From Alphaproteobacteria bacterium (GTDB lineage: Bacteria > Pseudomonadota > Alphaproteobacteria > Caedimonadales > UBA9215): a stretch of DNA of 64,000 bases. Below the pieces are notes generated by a model, which saw only the letters and a program-made list of their open reading frames with translations, was not told the DNA's origin and did no database searches. Each line of letters opens with the position of its first letter. The stretch's first letter is position 1. Shown piece after piece: positions 9,371 through 17,652 of the stretch. A program made the translations under genes and the position numbers. The stretch covers positions 62,001-126,000 of the forward strand of contig JAACSN010000003.1 of the NCBI GenBank assembly GCA_009993885.1. Direction: 5' to 3'.

Positions 9371-9502
9371 CTACAAACCTATGACTGATTAACAATAACC
9401 TCAAAACGGAGGGCAACCGATAACTATTTTTGTGGTTTCGGCACGCTTTACGCCTTGGGAGTCCGGATCAATTGCGACCTTGAATAGGAGTCCAAAACCG
9501 TA

Positions 9503-9910
9503 ATGTCTTCACTCTATACCTTTGAAAAAACGACCGATGATATCCGCGTTCTTGTCACACCTGTTTTTATGGATGAAGAATCTAGGCCCGAAGAGCATTT
9601 TTATTTATGGGCTTATCAGGTGCGCATTGAAAATCGTAGCCTCTCACCCGTTAAAATTCTTGATCGCCGGTGGAAAGTCATTGATGCCCGAGGTGCGACA
9701 CAAAATATCTCCGGGGCGGGTGTTTTTAAAGATCAACCTGCTTTGAAGCCGGGGGATGCTTTTGAATATACGAACACGATCCCCCTTGTGACAACCTCAG
9801 GTTTTATGACAGGGAAATATGCCTTGGAAAAAACACAGGGAAATTTTATTGACGTTGATATTCCGACGTTTTCTTTGGATAGTCCTTATGAATCCCACCT
9901 TTTAAACTAA
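9503..9910 (+). CDS. apaG: ApaG domain protein (Co2+/Mg2+ efflux-associated)
   Basis: 135-residue single-domain beta-sandwich protein. Typical ApaG stretches are the YLWAYQVRIEN segment, the LLDRRW-like ILDRRWKV, the GVFKDQPALKPG segment and the glycine-rich SGFMTGKY. The family is linked genetically to Co/Mg resistance and Ap4A metabolism in enterobacteria, but the biochemical role remains unsettled. Followed 15 bp later by the ComF-like gene. The 132 bp before it contain no gene I can support. Confidence 0.93.
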   Translation: MSSLYTFEKTTDDIRVLVTPVFMDEESRPEEHFYLWAYQVRIENRSLSPVKILDRRWKVIDARGATQNISGAGVFKDQPALKPGDAFEYTNTIPLVTTSGFMTGKYALEKTQGNFIDVDIPTFSLDSPYESHLLN

Positions 9911-9925
9911 AAGGTCTGATGAAAT

Positions 9926-10675
9926 ATGGCCCGAGGTCCTTTGAAGAAAATTCTGCAATTCTTACTTCCTGCCCGCTGTTTGGTTTGTCGGGATGTTATT
10001 GAGGAGCAAGGACATATTTGTGCATCTTGTTGGGGCGACTTAACGTTTTTGTCAGATGCTAAGTGTGATCGATGCGGCATCCCCTTTGAGGTTATTGATC
10101 TAAAGACTCAAGACGGCGCCGGTGAAAACGCTCTGACCTGTCCGTCTTGTCTTAAAGATCCGCCGCCGTTTCATCGTTCTGTTTCTTCTTTGCTCTATGA
10201 TGATAAAAGCAAAGACCTTATTTTGCGTTTTAAGCATGGGGATGCGACCCATATGGCTCCGGCGTTCGGACAATGGCTTGCTAAGGCGGGTAAAGATATT
10301 TTGGAACGGACGGATTACCTTGTGCCCGTTCCCCTTCATTGGAAGCGCCTTTTAAAGCGTCAATACAATCAAGCAGCCCTATTGGTAAACGAGCTTGAAA
10401 AAGTGTGCAGGGTACCGGCATTGCTGGAGGGGCTTGAGCGCACGTCACATACACCGACTCAAGGTTACCTTACAAAGGAAGAGCGCCACACAAATGTTTC
10501 CGGGAAGTTCGTCGTCCCGTCAAAGAATAAGAACATTGTTAATAAAAAAGTAATAACTATCGTAGATGATGTTTATACATCCGGTGCAACGGCAAAGGCG
10601 TGTGCGGAAGCTCTTCAACAAGAAGGTGTTTCAGAGATTAATATCCTGACGCTTGCTCGAGTTGCTCGTTTGTAA
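9926..10675 (+). CDS. ComF-like double zinc ribbon phosphoribosyltransferase-fold protein
   Basis: 249 residues. The N-terminal part has paired Cys at 18/21, 32/35, 47/50 and 72/75, consistent with zinc ribbons. The C-terminal phosphoribosyltransferase domain has the PRPP-loop motif IVDDVYTSGATA at about 212-223. In naturally competent bacteria ComF helps handle imported single-stranded DNA; most alphaproteobacteria carry a homologue next to housekeeping genes where its role is less clear. Close behind apaG and ahead of a glutaredoxin gene, a common alphaproteobacterial neighbourhood. Confidence 0.9.
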   Translation: MARGPLKKILQFLLPARCLVCRDVIEEQGHICASCWGDLTFLSDAKCDRCGIPFEVIDLKTQDGAGENALTCPSCLKDPPPFHRSVSSLLYDDKSKDLILRFKHGDATHMAPAFGQWLAKAGKDILERTDYLVPVPLHWKRLLKRQYNQAALLVNELEKVCRVPALLEGLERTSHTPTQGYLTKEERHTNVSGKFVVPSKNKNIVNKKVITIVDDVYTSGATAKACAEALQQEGVSEINILTLARVARL

Positions 10676-10746
10676 AGGGATAATTATTGTGAAAAAAAAC
10701 TTTTTAAGGTGATTTGATAAAAACACCGGAAAGATGAAGTGATAAG

Positions 10747-11031
10747 ATGAGCCAAATAGACGAGTGTCTGTCGATGAAAGAAAAAATTATTGTTTATACA
10801 ACCAAGCGCTGTCCTTATTGTGATGCGTCGAAAACGCTCCTCCAACGAAAAGGATATCCTTATTCGGAAGTAGATGTTTCAGATCCTCAATTGCGTATGA
10901 TGCTCGTTAAAAAAGCACAAGGGCGCAAGACTGTTCCTCAAATTTTTATCGGAGATCTCCACGTAGGGGGCTTTGATGAACTTCAAGCCATGGATAAAAA
11001 CGGTGAGCTTGAGGCTTTGATGAAGGGATAA
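10747..11031 (+). CDS. grxC: Glutaredoxin 3
   Basis: 94-residue thioredoxin-fold protein using glutathione to reduce disulfides. The dithiol active site is C22-P-Y-C25, and the cis-Pro segment TVPQIFIGDLHVGGFDEL is typical of GrxC. An internal Met at residue 10 gives an 85-residue protein, closer to the usual length, so the start may be 10774. Follows the ComF-like gene. The 278 bp after it contain no gene or clear terminator that I can support. Confidence 0.93.
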   Translation: MSQIDECLSMKEKIIVYTTKRCPYCDASKTLLQRKGYPYSEVDVSDPQLRMMLVKKAQGRKTVPQIFIGDLHVGGFDELQAMDKNGELEALMKG

Positions 11032-11309
11032 AGTTAGCTTTCTTTCCCTACGAAGCATAATCAGGAGGTGTTTTTTCAAAATCATCAACCTTTTAAAAAT
11101 TTGTCCCTGCCCTTAGACTTTCAAAAGAATTTCAAATTTTTCCTCTTGAGAATGCCAACTTCCCTTTCATTTAAGTCGTTGTTTTTCATATATAAGACTC
11201 ATTTTTGCGCTCCTATGCGATAAGGGAGAGTAAAATATAGGTTCTCTGTTGATAGACCTATTAATCGGTGATAGGGTGACCTATAACTCTTCCTAAATAA
11301 GTGTATCTT

Positions 11310-11729
11310 ATGAAACAATTAAAATTACAGTGTGATGTTTTAATACTGTCTTGTATTGATTATCGTTTTCCACATTTAATTTGCGATTATTTAGACGCAC
11401 GAGGCCTTATCGGAAATTACGATATTTTTACCTTGCCCGGCGCTTCTCTTGGCGCTTGTTGTCCCGAGTATCCCCATTGGAATGAAACCTTTGAAGAAGT
11501 TATTACCCTTGCTTTGGGGCTTCATAGCATCAAGAAAATTATCATTCTTAACCATGAAGAATGCGGGGCTTTCCAAAAGTTAAGAGGCGTTCCAAGTAAA
11601 AAGTCTGATGAGATCCTAATGCATAAAAACCAAGTTTCTATCACACAAGCTTGGCTTGAAAAGAAATTTCCCCAACTGGACTATGAGTTTCTTTATATAA
11701 ATCTTTCGGGAGAGGTTGTCGGTTTATAG
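11310..11729 (+). CDS. Small beta-carbonic-anhydrase-like protein
   Basis: 139 residues from the ATG at 11310 (an in-frame GTG at 11301 is less likely). Zinc-site residues of beta-carbonic anhydrases are recognisable: Cys15 and the Asp17-Arg19 dyad in SCIDYRF, and His82-x-x-Cys85 in NHEECGAF. The protein is much shorter than classical beta-CAs (~200 residues) and belongs to a compact subgroup of unproven activity. A CO2/bicarbonate role is inferred. It ends at the left boundary of an accessory island. Confidence 0.7.
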   Translation: MKQLKLQCDVLILSCIDYRFPHLICDYLDARGLIGNYDIFTLPGASLGACCPEYPHWNETFEEVITLALGLHSIKKIIILNHEECGAFQKLRGVPSKKSDEILMHKNQVSITQAWLEKKFPQLDYEFLYINLSGEVVGL

Positions 11730-11801
11730 CGGTAAGCGTCCTAAGAATATTAGGCTGATTTGTTTTGTACGTAACGACGGTGAAAGTCCGGATAATATAT
11801 A

Positions 11802-11960
11802 GGCCCAGTTCCCTCGAAGCTGCATAAGCGGCGAGATTTTGGTCCAATACCCACTTAGCGGTTCTGTATAAAACCACCTTGAAGCCGTTATTTCTTTGCA
11901 AATCAAGATATTTATATTTCCAAAACCCGCATACAATATAGGTTTTTGAAGCTGAAAATT
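11802..11960 (+). repeat. Left copy of a 159-bp inverted repeat bounding an accessory island
   Basis: These 159 bases are the reverse complement of 14354-14512 with three substitutions and no gaps, so recent duplication, conversion or insertion as a pair is likely. The two copies face each other across 2.4 kb. The minus strand here carries a frame open through the whole repeat, suggesting a piece of a former gene, but I cannot identify it. The stretch 11730-12134 holds only this repeat and its flanks. Confidence 0.85.
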
Positions 11961-12134
11961 GGTTCCATCCAAACAAAGGTACCCAAACCACCACAATGAA
12001 CTTTCTACTCTTAAAGTTTGTCGGCATGGAACCAACATATGACGGTGCCCCTTAAGGAAATGCCACTTGACTATTGACATAATTTTATATATTCTATCTA
12101 AGTTAATATTAAATCATAATGAAGTTTTTATATA

Positions 12135-13301
12135 ATGCTAAAAAAAATAATTTTATCTATTGTTGTTACATTATCTCTTCTTGTAAATCCCTGTCAGGCG
12201 TCTTGGAAATATGAACAGGAACAGAGAAAAGTTAGAGGAACATACGCACAACGAATTCAGAGTGATATCCCGGAGACTCAAAGTTTTTATCTTCCGGAGA
12301 ATTTGGATATTGGAAAACTGAGAAATAAGAGTTTATTGGTACAATTATTATTTATAGGTAGCCTTGGGGCTTTTATAGGTTCAACGCTTGCAGAAGGAGT
12401 TACTGTTCCTTCTTCTGATAATTCTGATAACTTTACGAGTTTTAATAATATAACAAAGCATTTTCCTATGACGGAAGAGCACGTATATACTGTTACAAAT
12501 CAGGCTCATGATTCCCTTATCTCCCAGGTCTTTCCTGAAAATACTTATTTTTCTGTGCATCAGCCTATTCCGCTTATTAATAGAACAGGTGTTTTCAAAA
12601 TATTAGAAACTCGGTATATGAATTCAGAAGCCTGTGAATCTAGTGCAAGAAGTGTATATGAACAATTGTCAAGTATCCCTAACATAAAAAATATGCTGGA
12701 GAATTGCGACACAATCATTGACCCTTCCTTTCTAAACCCAAATAAGATGAAACAGTTAACTGTTTCTTTTAAACACAACTCGAACTTTAAACTCGTAGAT
12801 CAAGGATATTATAGCGTAGGGAGTGAAGGTATGATCGGTACGGGAAACCTAATGAAGTGTGTAGGCGTGAGTCTTTTTAACCTTGAAACGAAGGTTGGAG
12901 GAGTTGGGCATGTTTCCGGAGAAACAATTCGTTTTATGGATGCGTATTTGGAAGGAGAAGAGTTTACTAAAACAGGGTTTCAAGATTTCATGGAAGAAGT
13001 TATCGGGGATACGGAACCTTCAAAAATAAGGGTTACACTTGTAAGTGGCTCTAAAGCGCATACTGACTACTTGCAAAGTTTTATGGAGCATTTTGGTTTG
13101 ACGAAGTTCAAAAGGTTTCAAAAAGACGATTGGGCTGCTCCCGGAAATAATTACTTTAACTCGGATTTCAAATGCGGGAGTCTCATTTTAAATCTTGAGA
13201 ACGGAAAGACTTATCGCGCTCGAAATCCTAAACTATTAAGCAAAAAGATGGGACCCACGATGTCATATCCGGGGCGAGCAGATCGACTTATCCGCCAGTG
13301 A
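12135..13301 (+). CDS. Secreted protein with C-terminal CheD/CNF-like Cys-His domain
   Basis: 388 residues. Residues 1-22 are a signal peptide (MLKKIILSIVVTLSLLVNP then CQAS); residues ~67-87 are a second hydrophobic, Gly-rich stretch. The distal half (about 230-310) resembles CheD: GTGNLMKC242-V-G-V-S-L-F-N...V-G-G-V-G-H259, followed by a strand containing IRVTLVSGS. In CheD (Cys27/His44) and in the CNF1 toxin the same Cys and His pair catalyses glutamine deamidation; the Cys-to-His spacing here (17) equals CheD. Normal CheD is cytosolic and ~160 residues, so an exported, longer version is unexpected. A deamidase effector is my inference. It lies inside inverted repeats, with AT-rich codon use. 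Confidence 0.6.
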   Translation: MLKKIILSIVVTLSLLVNPCQASWKYEQEQRKVRGTYAQRIQSDIPETQSFYLPENLDIGKLRNKSLLVQLLFIGSLGAFIGSTLAEGVTVPSSDNSDNFTSFNNITKHFPMTEEHVYTVTNQAHDSLISQVFPENTYFSVHQPIPLINRTGVFKILETRYMNSEACESSARSVYEQLSSIPNIKNMLENCDTIIDPSFLNPNKMKQLTVSFKHNSNFKLVDQGYYSVGSEGMIGTGNLMKCVGVSLFNLETKVGGVGHVSGETIRFMDAYLEGEEFTKTGFQDFMEEVIGDTEPSKIRVTLVSGSKAHTDYLQSFMEHFGLTKFKRFQKDDWAAPGNNYFNSDFKCGSLILNLENGKTYRARNPKLLSKKMGPTMSYPGRADRLIRQ

Positions 13302-13326
13302 TAGAAAAGAGGACTCTGTTGCAGAA

Positions 13327-13572
13327 AGTTTTATCAGTTACGGGAAAGTTTAGAAAAGCACGTTAAGTCATTATCAATTTGGGCTTACAAATAAAAGTCG
13401 CATAATCTATGTTATGGAAACTCAAGACTGAGAAACCTATATTTTACAACGGTTTCAGAATATTTTATTACAAGTGATCTTCTAATAAAATAATCTTAGC
13501 GCGACTTTTCGTCCCATTGGGCTTCATACCCCTTAACGTAGTTCCCTGCACTTTCCCGCAGCAAACTCCCCC
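13327..13572. mobile_element. Tn3-type miniature inverted-repeat element (TIME-like)
   Basis: About 246 bp between two convergent genes. The right end, read on the minus strand from 13572, starts GGGGG and ends ACGTTAAG (41 bp, 13532-13572). It abuts a second 38-bp end, GGGG...GCTAAG (13495-13532). GGGG...TAAG of ~38 bp is the classical Tn3-family terminal repeat. The left arm (13327-13367) matches the outer right end at CGGGAAAGT and ACGTTAAG but has lost the GGGG. Homology continues inward to AAAAGTCGC on both sides. No coding sequence is inside, as in non-autonomous Tn3-derived elements. Confidence 0.5.
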
Positions 13573-13578
13573 ATTTGT

Positions 13579-14248
13579 TCAATGATTATTGAGTAAGTCA
13601 TACCGTTGATTTAACCACCTCCATTTACTCTTTTGGTGCTCTGATTCACTAGATTCTAAACCAGCCTTAATTTTTTCCAGAGTTTTTTCTCTATTTTCAG
13701 ATGAAAAAATTACCTTTTGAGAAAGAAATATGCCATCACAATCCTGATCAAAATAACCCTGATGGCAAAGTTTTGCCATTTCCTCTGACCAATGATCAGA
13801 GTCTTCATTTGAAAAGTATTTTGGTAGTTGAGGTATATATTCTCGGATAAATTCTTTTGAGAAGTAAATTGCAGGATGTAGAAACTTTTGTTCCATTTTA
13901 TAGGCCTGAATTAACCCCTCCCCAAAAATGAAATTCTTATCATGAATTAACTCCCCTTCATGAATAATCCCACGTGATAAAAGACCAAGGATTTTGAAAA
14001 TCACAGCTTGGATTTTATCAGAAGTCCTCACTAACCATGACACAGCGGTATCGATATCGGCGGTGACACTAATTATTATAGTGTCGGAAAACGTAACGGC
14101 CTGAATATAGCCAACTTCATCAGGAATATCATTAGTTATTTCAAGCATAAAACTCTTAAAATTTCTTACTTGTTCATCTTTATAGTTTTTTTTCTACAAA
14201 GCTTGAAAAGCCCAAAATATCTAAATATAAGATAATAGCTTTATTCAT
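13579..14248 (-). pseudogene. Class III nucleotide-cyclase-like protein, frameshifted at an A8 tract
   Basis: From the ATG at 14248 the frame reads MNKAIILYLDILGFSSFVEKKL and then stops. Removing one A from the run of eight A on the coding strand (plus-strand T run 14186-14193) joins it to the 189-residue frame starting at 14148, giving about 222 residues. The restored protein has the two Asp-containing segments expected of class III cyclase folds (YLDILGF and FSDTIII) and a later GII..GELIHD..FIFGEGLIQAY segment aligning with the dimer-interface region. The Asn/Arg transition-state pair is not evident, so activity is doubtful. If translation starts at 14148, only the truncated form is made. 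Alternatives are phase variation, transcript slippage or a sequencing error. Confidence 0.6.
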
Positions 14249-14253
14249 GCACC

Positions 14254-14282
14254 ATTATACCTTCTCTCAACACCTATTTCAA
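14254..14282 (-). promoter_or_regulatory. Consensus sigma70-type promoter giving a leaderless transcript
   Basis: On the minus strand TTGAAA (14282-14277), a 17-bp spacer and a perfect TATAAT (14259-14254). The expected transcription start falls at about 14248-14246, exactly on the ATG of the cyclase-like gene. That supports the upstream ATG as the original start and predicts a leaderless mRNA. Confidence 0.7.
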
Positions 14283-14353
14283 TTTTAACCCTTTGAGAGC
14301 TATTGTCAAATGTTGGCCTATGATGAGGGAACGTGCCACGAGCCGCCATCTCT

Positions 14354-14512
14354 AATTTTCAGCTTCAAAAACCTATATTGTATTCGGGTTTTGGAAATAT
14401 AAATATCTTGATTTTCAAAGAAATAACGGCTTCAAGGTGGTTTTATACAGAACCGCTAAATGGGTATTGGACCAAAATCTCGCCGCTTATGCAGCTTCGA
14501 GGGAACTGGGCC
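14354..14512 (-). repeat. Right copy of the 159-bp inverted repeat
   Basis: Partner of 11802-11960, inverted, with three mismatches. It ends the accessory island; beyond it are 80 bp and then the cheZ stop codon. Read on the plus strand, a frame continues through the whole copy, equivalent to the minus-strand frame of the left copy. The rest of 14249-14592 holds the cyclase-like promoter and nothing else that I can support. Confidence 0.85.
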
Positions 14513-14592
14513 ATATATGGTTAAGTTGACGTCTCTTATAAAGGGTGGGGTTTAAAACAATCAAAACCCATTGGTTTGTATTTATAGTTTGT

Positions 14593-15342
14593 TTAGAACC
14601 CGTTTAAAATAGCGTCAATTTCGTCTTGTGAAGCGGCCTCCTCAGCATCTTGAGGCCCATTCAAGAGCTCTTCATCAGCTGTTTTCTTTTTTTCATCGGT
14701 TTTCGCGGCCACTGTTTCATAGCTTTCACCATAGGCCGCGAGAAGGTTTTTAAGACGATTTTCCAGATCGTGTAATATTTTGATGACCTTTCGTATACGC
14801 TGACCGTTTAGGTCGTCAAAATTACTGGATTCAAAAAGTTTTGTTGAAATTTCCATGAGTCTTTCATTAAGTTTGGAAGGGACAAATTCAGCAATTTCCA
14901 TTAATTCCTCGCCGCAGGCCAAAATATTCGAACAGGCTTCTTCGGATGTTTGGATAATGATATCCAGTGAATTTGCGGCATCGGGTAGATCTTTTTCTGC
15001 AAGTTCTTTGGGGCGGATGGCAGAAATTTCATCCTTAGCCGTATCGATGGATTTTACGATGTTTTTCAGCTCTGCTAAAAATTGAGAGTCCTTATTACCG
15101 AGCTCTTTTACAATTTCTTGAGCAACTTTAGCCGCAAGGGTCACGTAAAGGTCTTGGTTCTCTTCCGCAGTATTTTCATTGCTAAGGGTCTGATCCATTT
15201 TTAACTTGCTCTCAATGAGGGTTGTTATTTCTTTTTTTTCCAGCTTCGGATCTGTAGCGGAGAGTTTATCTGCTGCAAAAGGAATAGCTTCCTCTGCGGG
15301 TGTTATTGTTTCTATTTTTGGAGTGGAGGGTGCTTGTGCCAT
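14593..15342 (-). CDS. cheZ: CheZ-type protein phosphatase of phospho-CheY
   Basis: 249 residues, mostly helical and acidic. Residues 175-185 (NFDDLNGQRIR) contain the CheZ active-site pattern, with Gln181 in the place of the catalytic Gln. The C-terminus SQDEIDAILNGF resembles the short CheZ tail that binds CheY. The N-terminal ~60 residues are a low-complexity extension. The cheY gene lies 34 bp upstream in the same direction, which supports the assignment. It would terminate the motility signal by dephosphorylating CheY. No kinase or receptor is in the window. Confidence 0.82.
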   Translation of the reverse strand: MAQAPSTPKIETITPAEEAIPFAADKLSATDPKLEKKEITTLIESKLKMDQTLSNENTAEENQDLYVTLAAKVAQEIVKELGNKDSQFLAELKNIVKSIDTAKDEISAIRPKELAEKDLPDAANSLDIIIQTSEEACSNILACGEELMEIAEFVPSKLNERLMEISTKLFESSNFDDLNGQRIRKVIKILHDLENRLKNLLAAYGESYETVAAKTDEKKKTADEELLNGPQDAEEAASQDEIDAILNGF

Positions 15343-15376
15343 GTAAGCCTCGTGTTTAGAATCTTAATTTGTCAGG

Positions 15377-15763
15377 TTAAAAATCACCGATAACCGTGCT
15401 GAGTTTTTCTTTTAAGGTTTTTGCATTGAAAGGCTTGACGATATATTGGTTTACACTGGCTTTTTTGGCCTCAACAATATTTTCAATTTTGCTTTCGGCG
15501 GTAATTAGAATAAAGGGCATATTCTTGTGTTTTTCACTTTGTCGTACTTCGCGTAAGAGGTCGATGCCGGATTTTGGTTCCATATTCCAATCTGATAAAA
15601 CAAGAGCATATTCTTTTGCTGAAATTTTAGAAAGAGCGTCATTCCCGTCAACGGCTTCATCCACATTATTAAAGCCCAATTGTTTTAACAGGGAGCGCAC
15701 AATACGTCTCATCGTATTAAAATCGTCGACCACAAGAATAGACATATCCTTATTAACTGCCAT
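15377..15763 (-). CDS. cheY: CheY-type single-domain response regulator
   Basis: 128-residue receiver domain with no output domain. Acidic pocket Asp13/Asp14, phosphorylation site Asp58 (LSDWNM), Thr88 (ILITAES) and Lys110 (IVKPF) are all present. The SDWNM context is typical of true CheY that binds the flagellar motor switch. Paired with a CheZ-like phosphatase, so a functional flagellar output elsewhere in the genome is implied, though not shown. Confidence 0.9.
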   Translation of the reverse strand: MAVNKDMSILVVDDFNTMRRIVRSLLKQLGFNNVDEAVDGNDALSKISAKEYALVLSDWNMEPKSGIDLLREVRQSEKHKNMPFILITAESKIENIVEAKKASVNQYIVKPFNAKTLKEKLSTVIGDF

Positions 15764-15933
15764 TTTTTTCTCCGCTTATACAGCTTTTATTTCTTTCTAC
15801 CTTAAGGCTCAAAAGGTTAATAATAAGTGAATAAACTAAAAAGTTGTAAGGAAAATATCATAAAAACGCCCTACACCTTGTGTGAGGGAGGTGCTACACT
15901 GGCAGTATAATAAAAATAAAAGCAGGGTAGGCC

Positions 15934-16683
15934 ATGAAAGCACTTGTATGTGTAAAACGTGTTCTTGATTATAATATTAAAGCACGTGTGAAATCCGATG
16001 AATCGGGCATTGATTTAAGTAATGTTAAGATGTCCGTTAATCCCTTCGATGAAATCGCTGTTGAAGAGGCTGTTCGCCTAAAAGAAGCAGGTACCGTCGC
16101 CGAAATCGTTATTGTCGCCGTCGGAGAACAATCTTCCCAAGAGGTTATAAGAGCAGCGCTGGCTTTAGGGGGCGATCGAGGAATCCTTGTGCAAACAAGT
16201 GAGGAAATCCAGCCCTTAGCTGCTGCTAAAATTTTTAAGGCTTTGGTGGATAAAGAAGCTCCCGATCTTGTCTTCCTCGGTAAACAGGCAATTGATGACG
16301 ATTGTAATCAAACCGGCCAAATGCTGGCGAGTCTTTTAAATTGGTCACAAGGGACATTTGCGTCAAAGATTGCGGTAACTTCTAAAGCCGTAACCGTGAC
16401 CCGTGAAGTTGACGGAGGGCTTGAGACTATTTCTTGCACCCTTCCCGCCGTTCTCACAACGGACTTGCGTCTTAATACCCCTCGTTATCCTAAATTACCC
16501 AATATTATGAAAGCAAAACAAAAGCCGCTTGAAACGTTCTCTGTTGCCGATTTAGGAGTGGAAGTGAAAACGTCTCAAAAAACATTGAAAGTCTGCGAAC
16601 CCCCCGTACGCAAGGGGGGAAGAAAAGTAAAAGACGTCCAAGAACTTATTAACTGTCTTCGTAATGATGCAAAGGTGATTTAA
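15934..16683 (+). CDS. etfB: Electron transfer flavoprotein beta subunit
   Basis: 249-residue AMP-binding subunit of the ETF heterodimer, which carries electrons from acyl-CoA and related dehydrogenases to ETF-quinone oxidoreductase. The family signature region near residues 190-203 reads PNIMKAKQKPLETF. The N-terminus MKALVCVKRVLDYN is standard. Its TAA overlaps the etfA ATG by one base (TAATG), indicating coupled translation. Confidence 0.97.
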   Translation: MKALVCVKRVLDYNIKARVKSDESGIDLSNVKMSVNPFDEIAVEEAVRLKEAGTVAEIVIVAVGEQSSQEVIRAALALGGDRGILVQTSEEIQPLAAAKIFKALVDKEAPDLVFLGKQAIDDDCNQTGQMLASLLNWSQGTFASKIAVTSKAVTVTREVDGGLETISCTLPAVLTTDLRLNTPRYPKLPNIMKAKQKPLETFSVADLGVEVKTSQKTLKVCEPPVRKGGRKVKDVQELINCLRNDAKVI

Positions 16684-17636
16684 TGTCTATTCTTATTTTA
16701 GCAGAACATAATAATACGGCTGTAACGCCTGCAACTCTTTCTACAATAACTGCGGCTCTACAAATAGAGGAAAAAGATATCCATCTTTGCCTTTTAGGGT
16801 CTTCTTGTGAGGCAGTTGCTAAAGGGGCTTGCAATATCCGGGGTGTGGCAAAAGTTTTGGTCGGAACAGATGACGCTTTAGAACACCCGTTGGCAGAGAC
16901 TTATACGGAGGTTTTAAAAAGCATTGCAAAGAAGTATACCCATGTTCTGGCTCCTGCAACAACCTTTGGGAAAAATATTCTTCCGCGTCTTGCAGCTCAA
17001 TTAGATGTGGGGCAATTATCAGATATTATCTCGGTAGAAAGTCCCACAACGTTCAAACGTCCTATTTATGCGGGGAACGGTATTGCAACGGTGGAATCTT
17101 TTGATAGTGTTAAACTGATGACAGTGCGTGCAACGGCCTTTGATAAAGCTGCGGAGAGCGGCGGTAGTGCCGCCCTTGAGACTTTGACGATCCCGAAGCT
17201 GCCGACACTGTCGACCTTTGTTTCTATTCAAGAAAATAAGTCCGATCGACCGGAACTAACCTCGGCACGTGTTGTTGTATCGGGCGGGCGCGGTCTTCAA
17301 AATGCTGAAAACTTTAAAATGCTTGAAGAATTAGCAGATTGCCTTGGGGGTGCCATCGGTGCGTCAAGGGCGGCGGTGGATGCCGGTTATGTCCCCAATG
17401 ACTATCAGGTGGGCCAAACCGGTAAAGTCGTGGCGCCCGATCTCTATATTGCCGTCGGTATTTCAGGCGCAATCCAGCATTTGGCAGGCATGAAAGACAG
17501 TAAAGTCATTGTGGCCGTTAATAAGGATGAGGACGCCCCAATTTTTCAAATCGCCGATTATGGGTTGGTGGGTGATTTATTTGAGATCCTTCCGGAGTTA
17601 ACACGGTCATTGGCAGGCGCAAAACAAAGCGCTTAA
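16683..17636 (+). CDS. etfA: Electron transfer flavoprotein alpha subunit
   Basis: 317 residues; binds FAD between its C-terminal domain and the beta subunit. The signature is visible late in the protein: [20 protein letters not shown] followed by [12 protein letters not shown] and [22 protein letters not shown]. Length is normal for the bacterial subunit. Translationally coupled to etfB; an EamA transporter gene follows after 16 bp and may be co-transcribed. Confidence 0.97.
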   Translation: MSILILAEHNNTAVTPATLSTITAALQIEEKDIHLCLLGSSCEAVAKGACNIRGVAKVLVGTDDALEHPLAETYTEVLKSIAKKYTHVLAPATTFGKNILPRLAAQLDVGQLSDIISVESPTTFKRPIYAGNGIATVESFDSVKLMTVRATAFDKAAESGGSAALETLTIPKLPTLSTFVSIQENKSDRPELTSARVVVSGGRGLQNAENFKMLEELADCLGGAIGASRAAVDAGYVPNDYQVGQTGKVVAPDLYIAVGISGAIQHLAGMKDSKVIVAVNKDEDAPIFQIADYGLVGDLFEILPELTRSLAGAKQSA

Positions 17637-17652
17637 CAGGAGACGTCTTTCT

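Noticed and set aside
12135-13301. Calling this gene cheD and linking it to the nearby cheYZ as one chemotaxis operon
   Set aside because: It has a signal peptide, is twice the CheD length, is on the opposite strand and lies inside an inverted-repeat island.
13499-13581. A 27-codon frame on the minus strand beginning TTG at the cyclase-like stop codon
   Set aside because: Its sequence is the stacked Tn3-type terminal repeats, so the reading frame is incidental.
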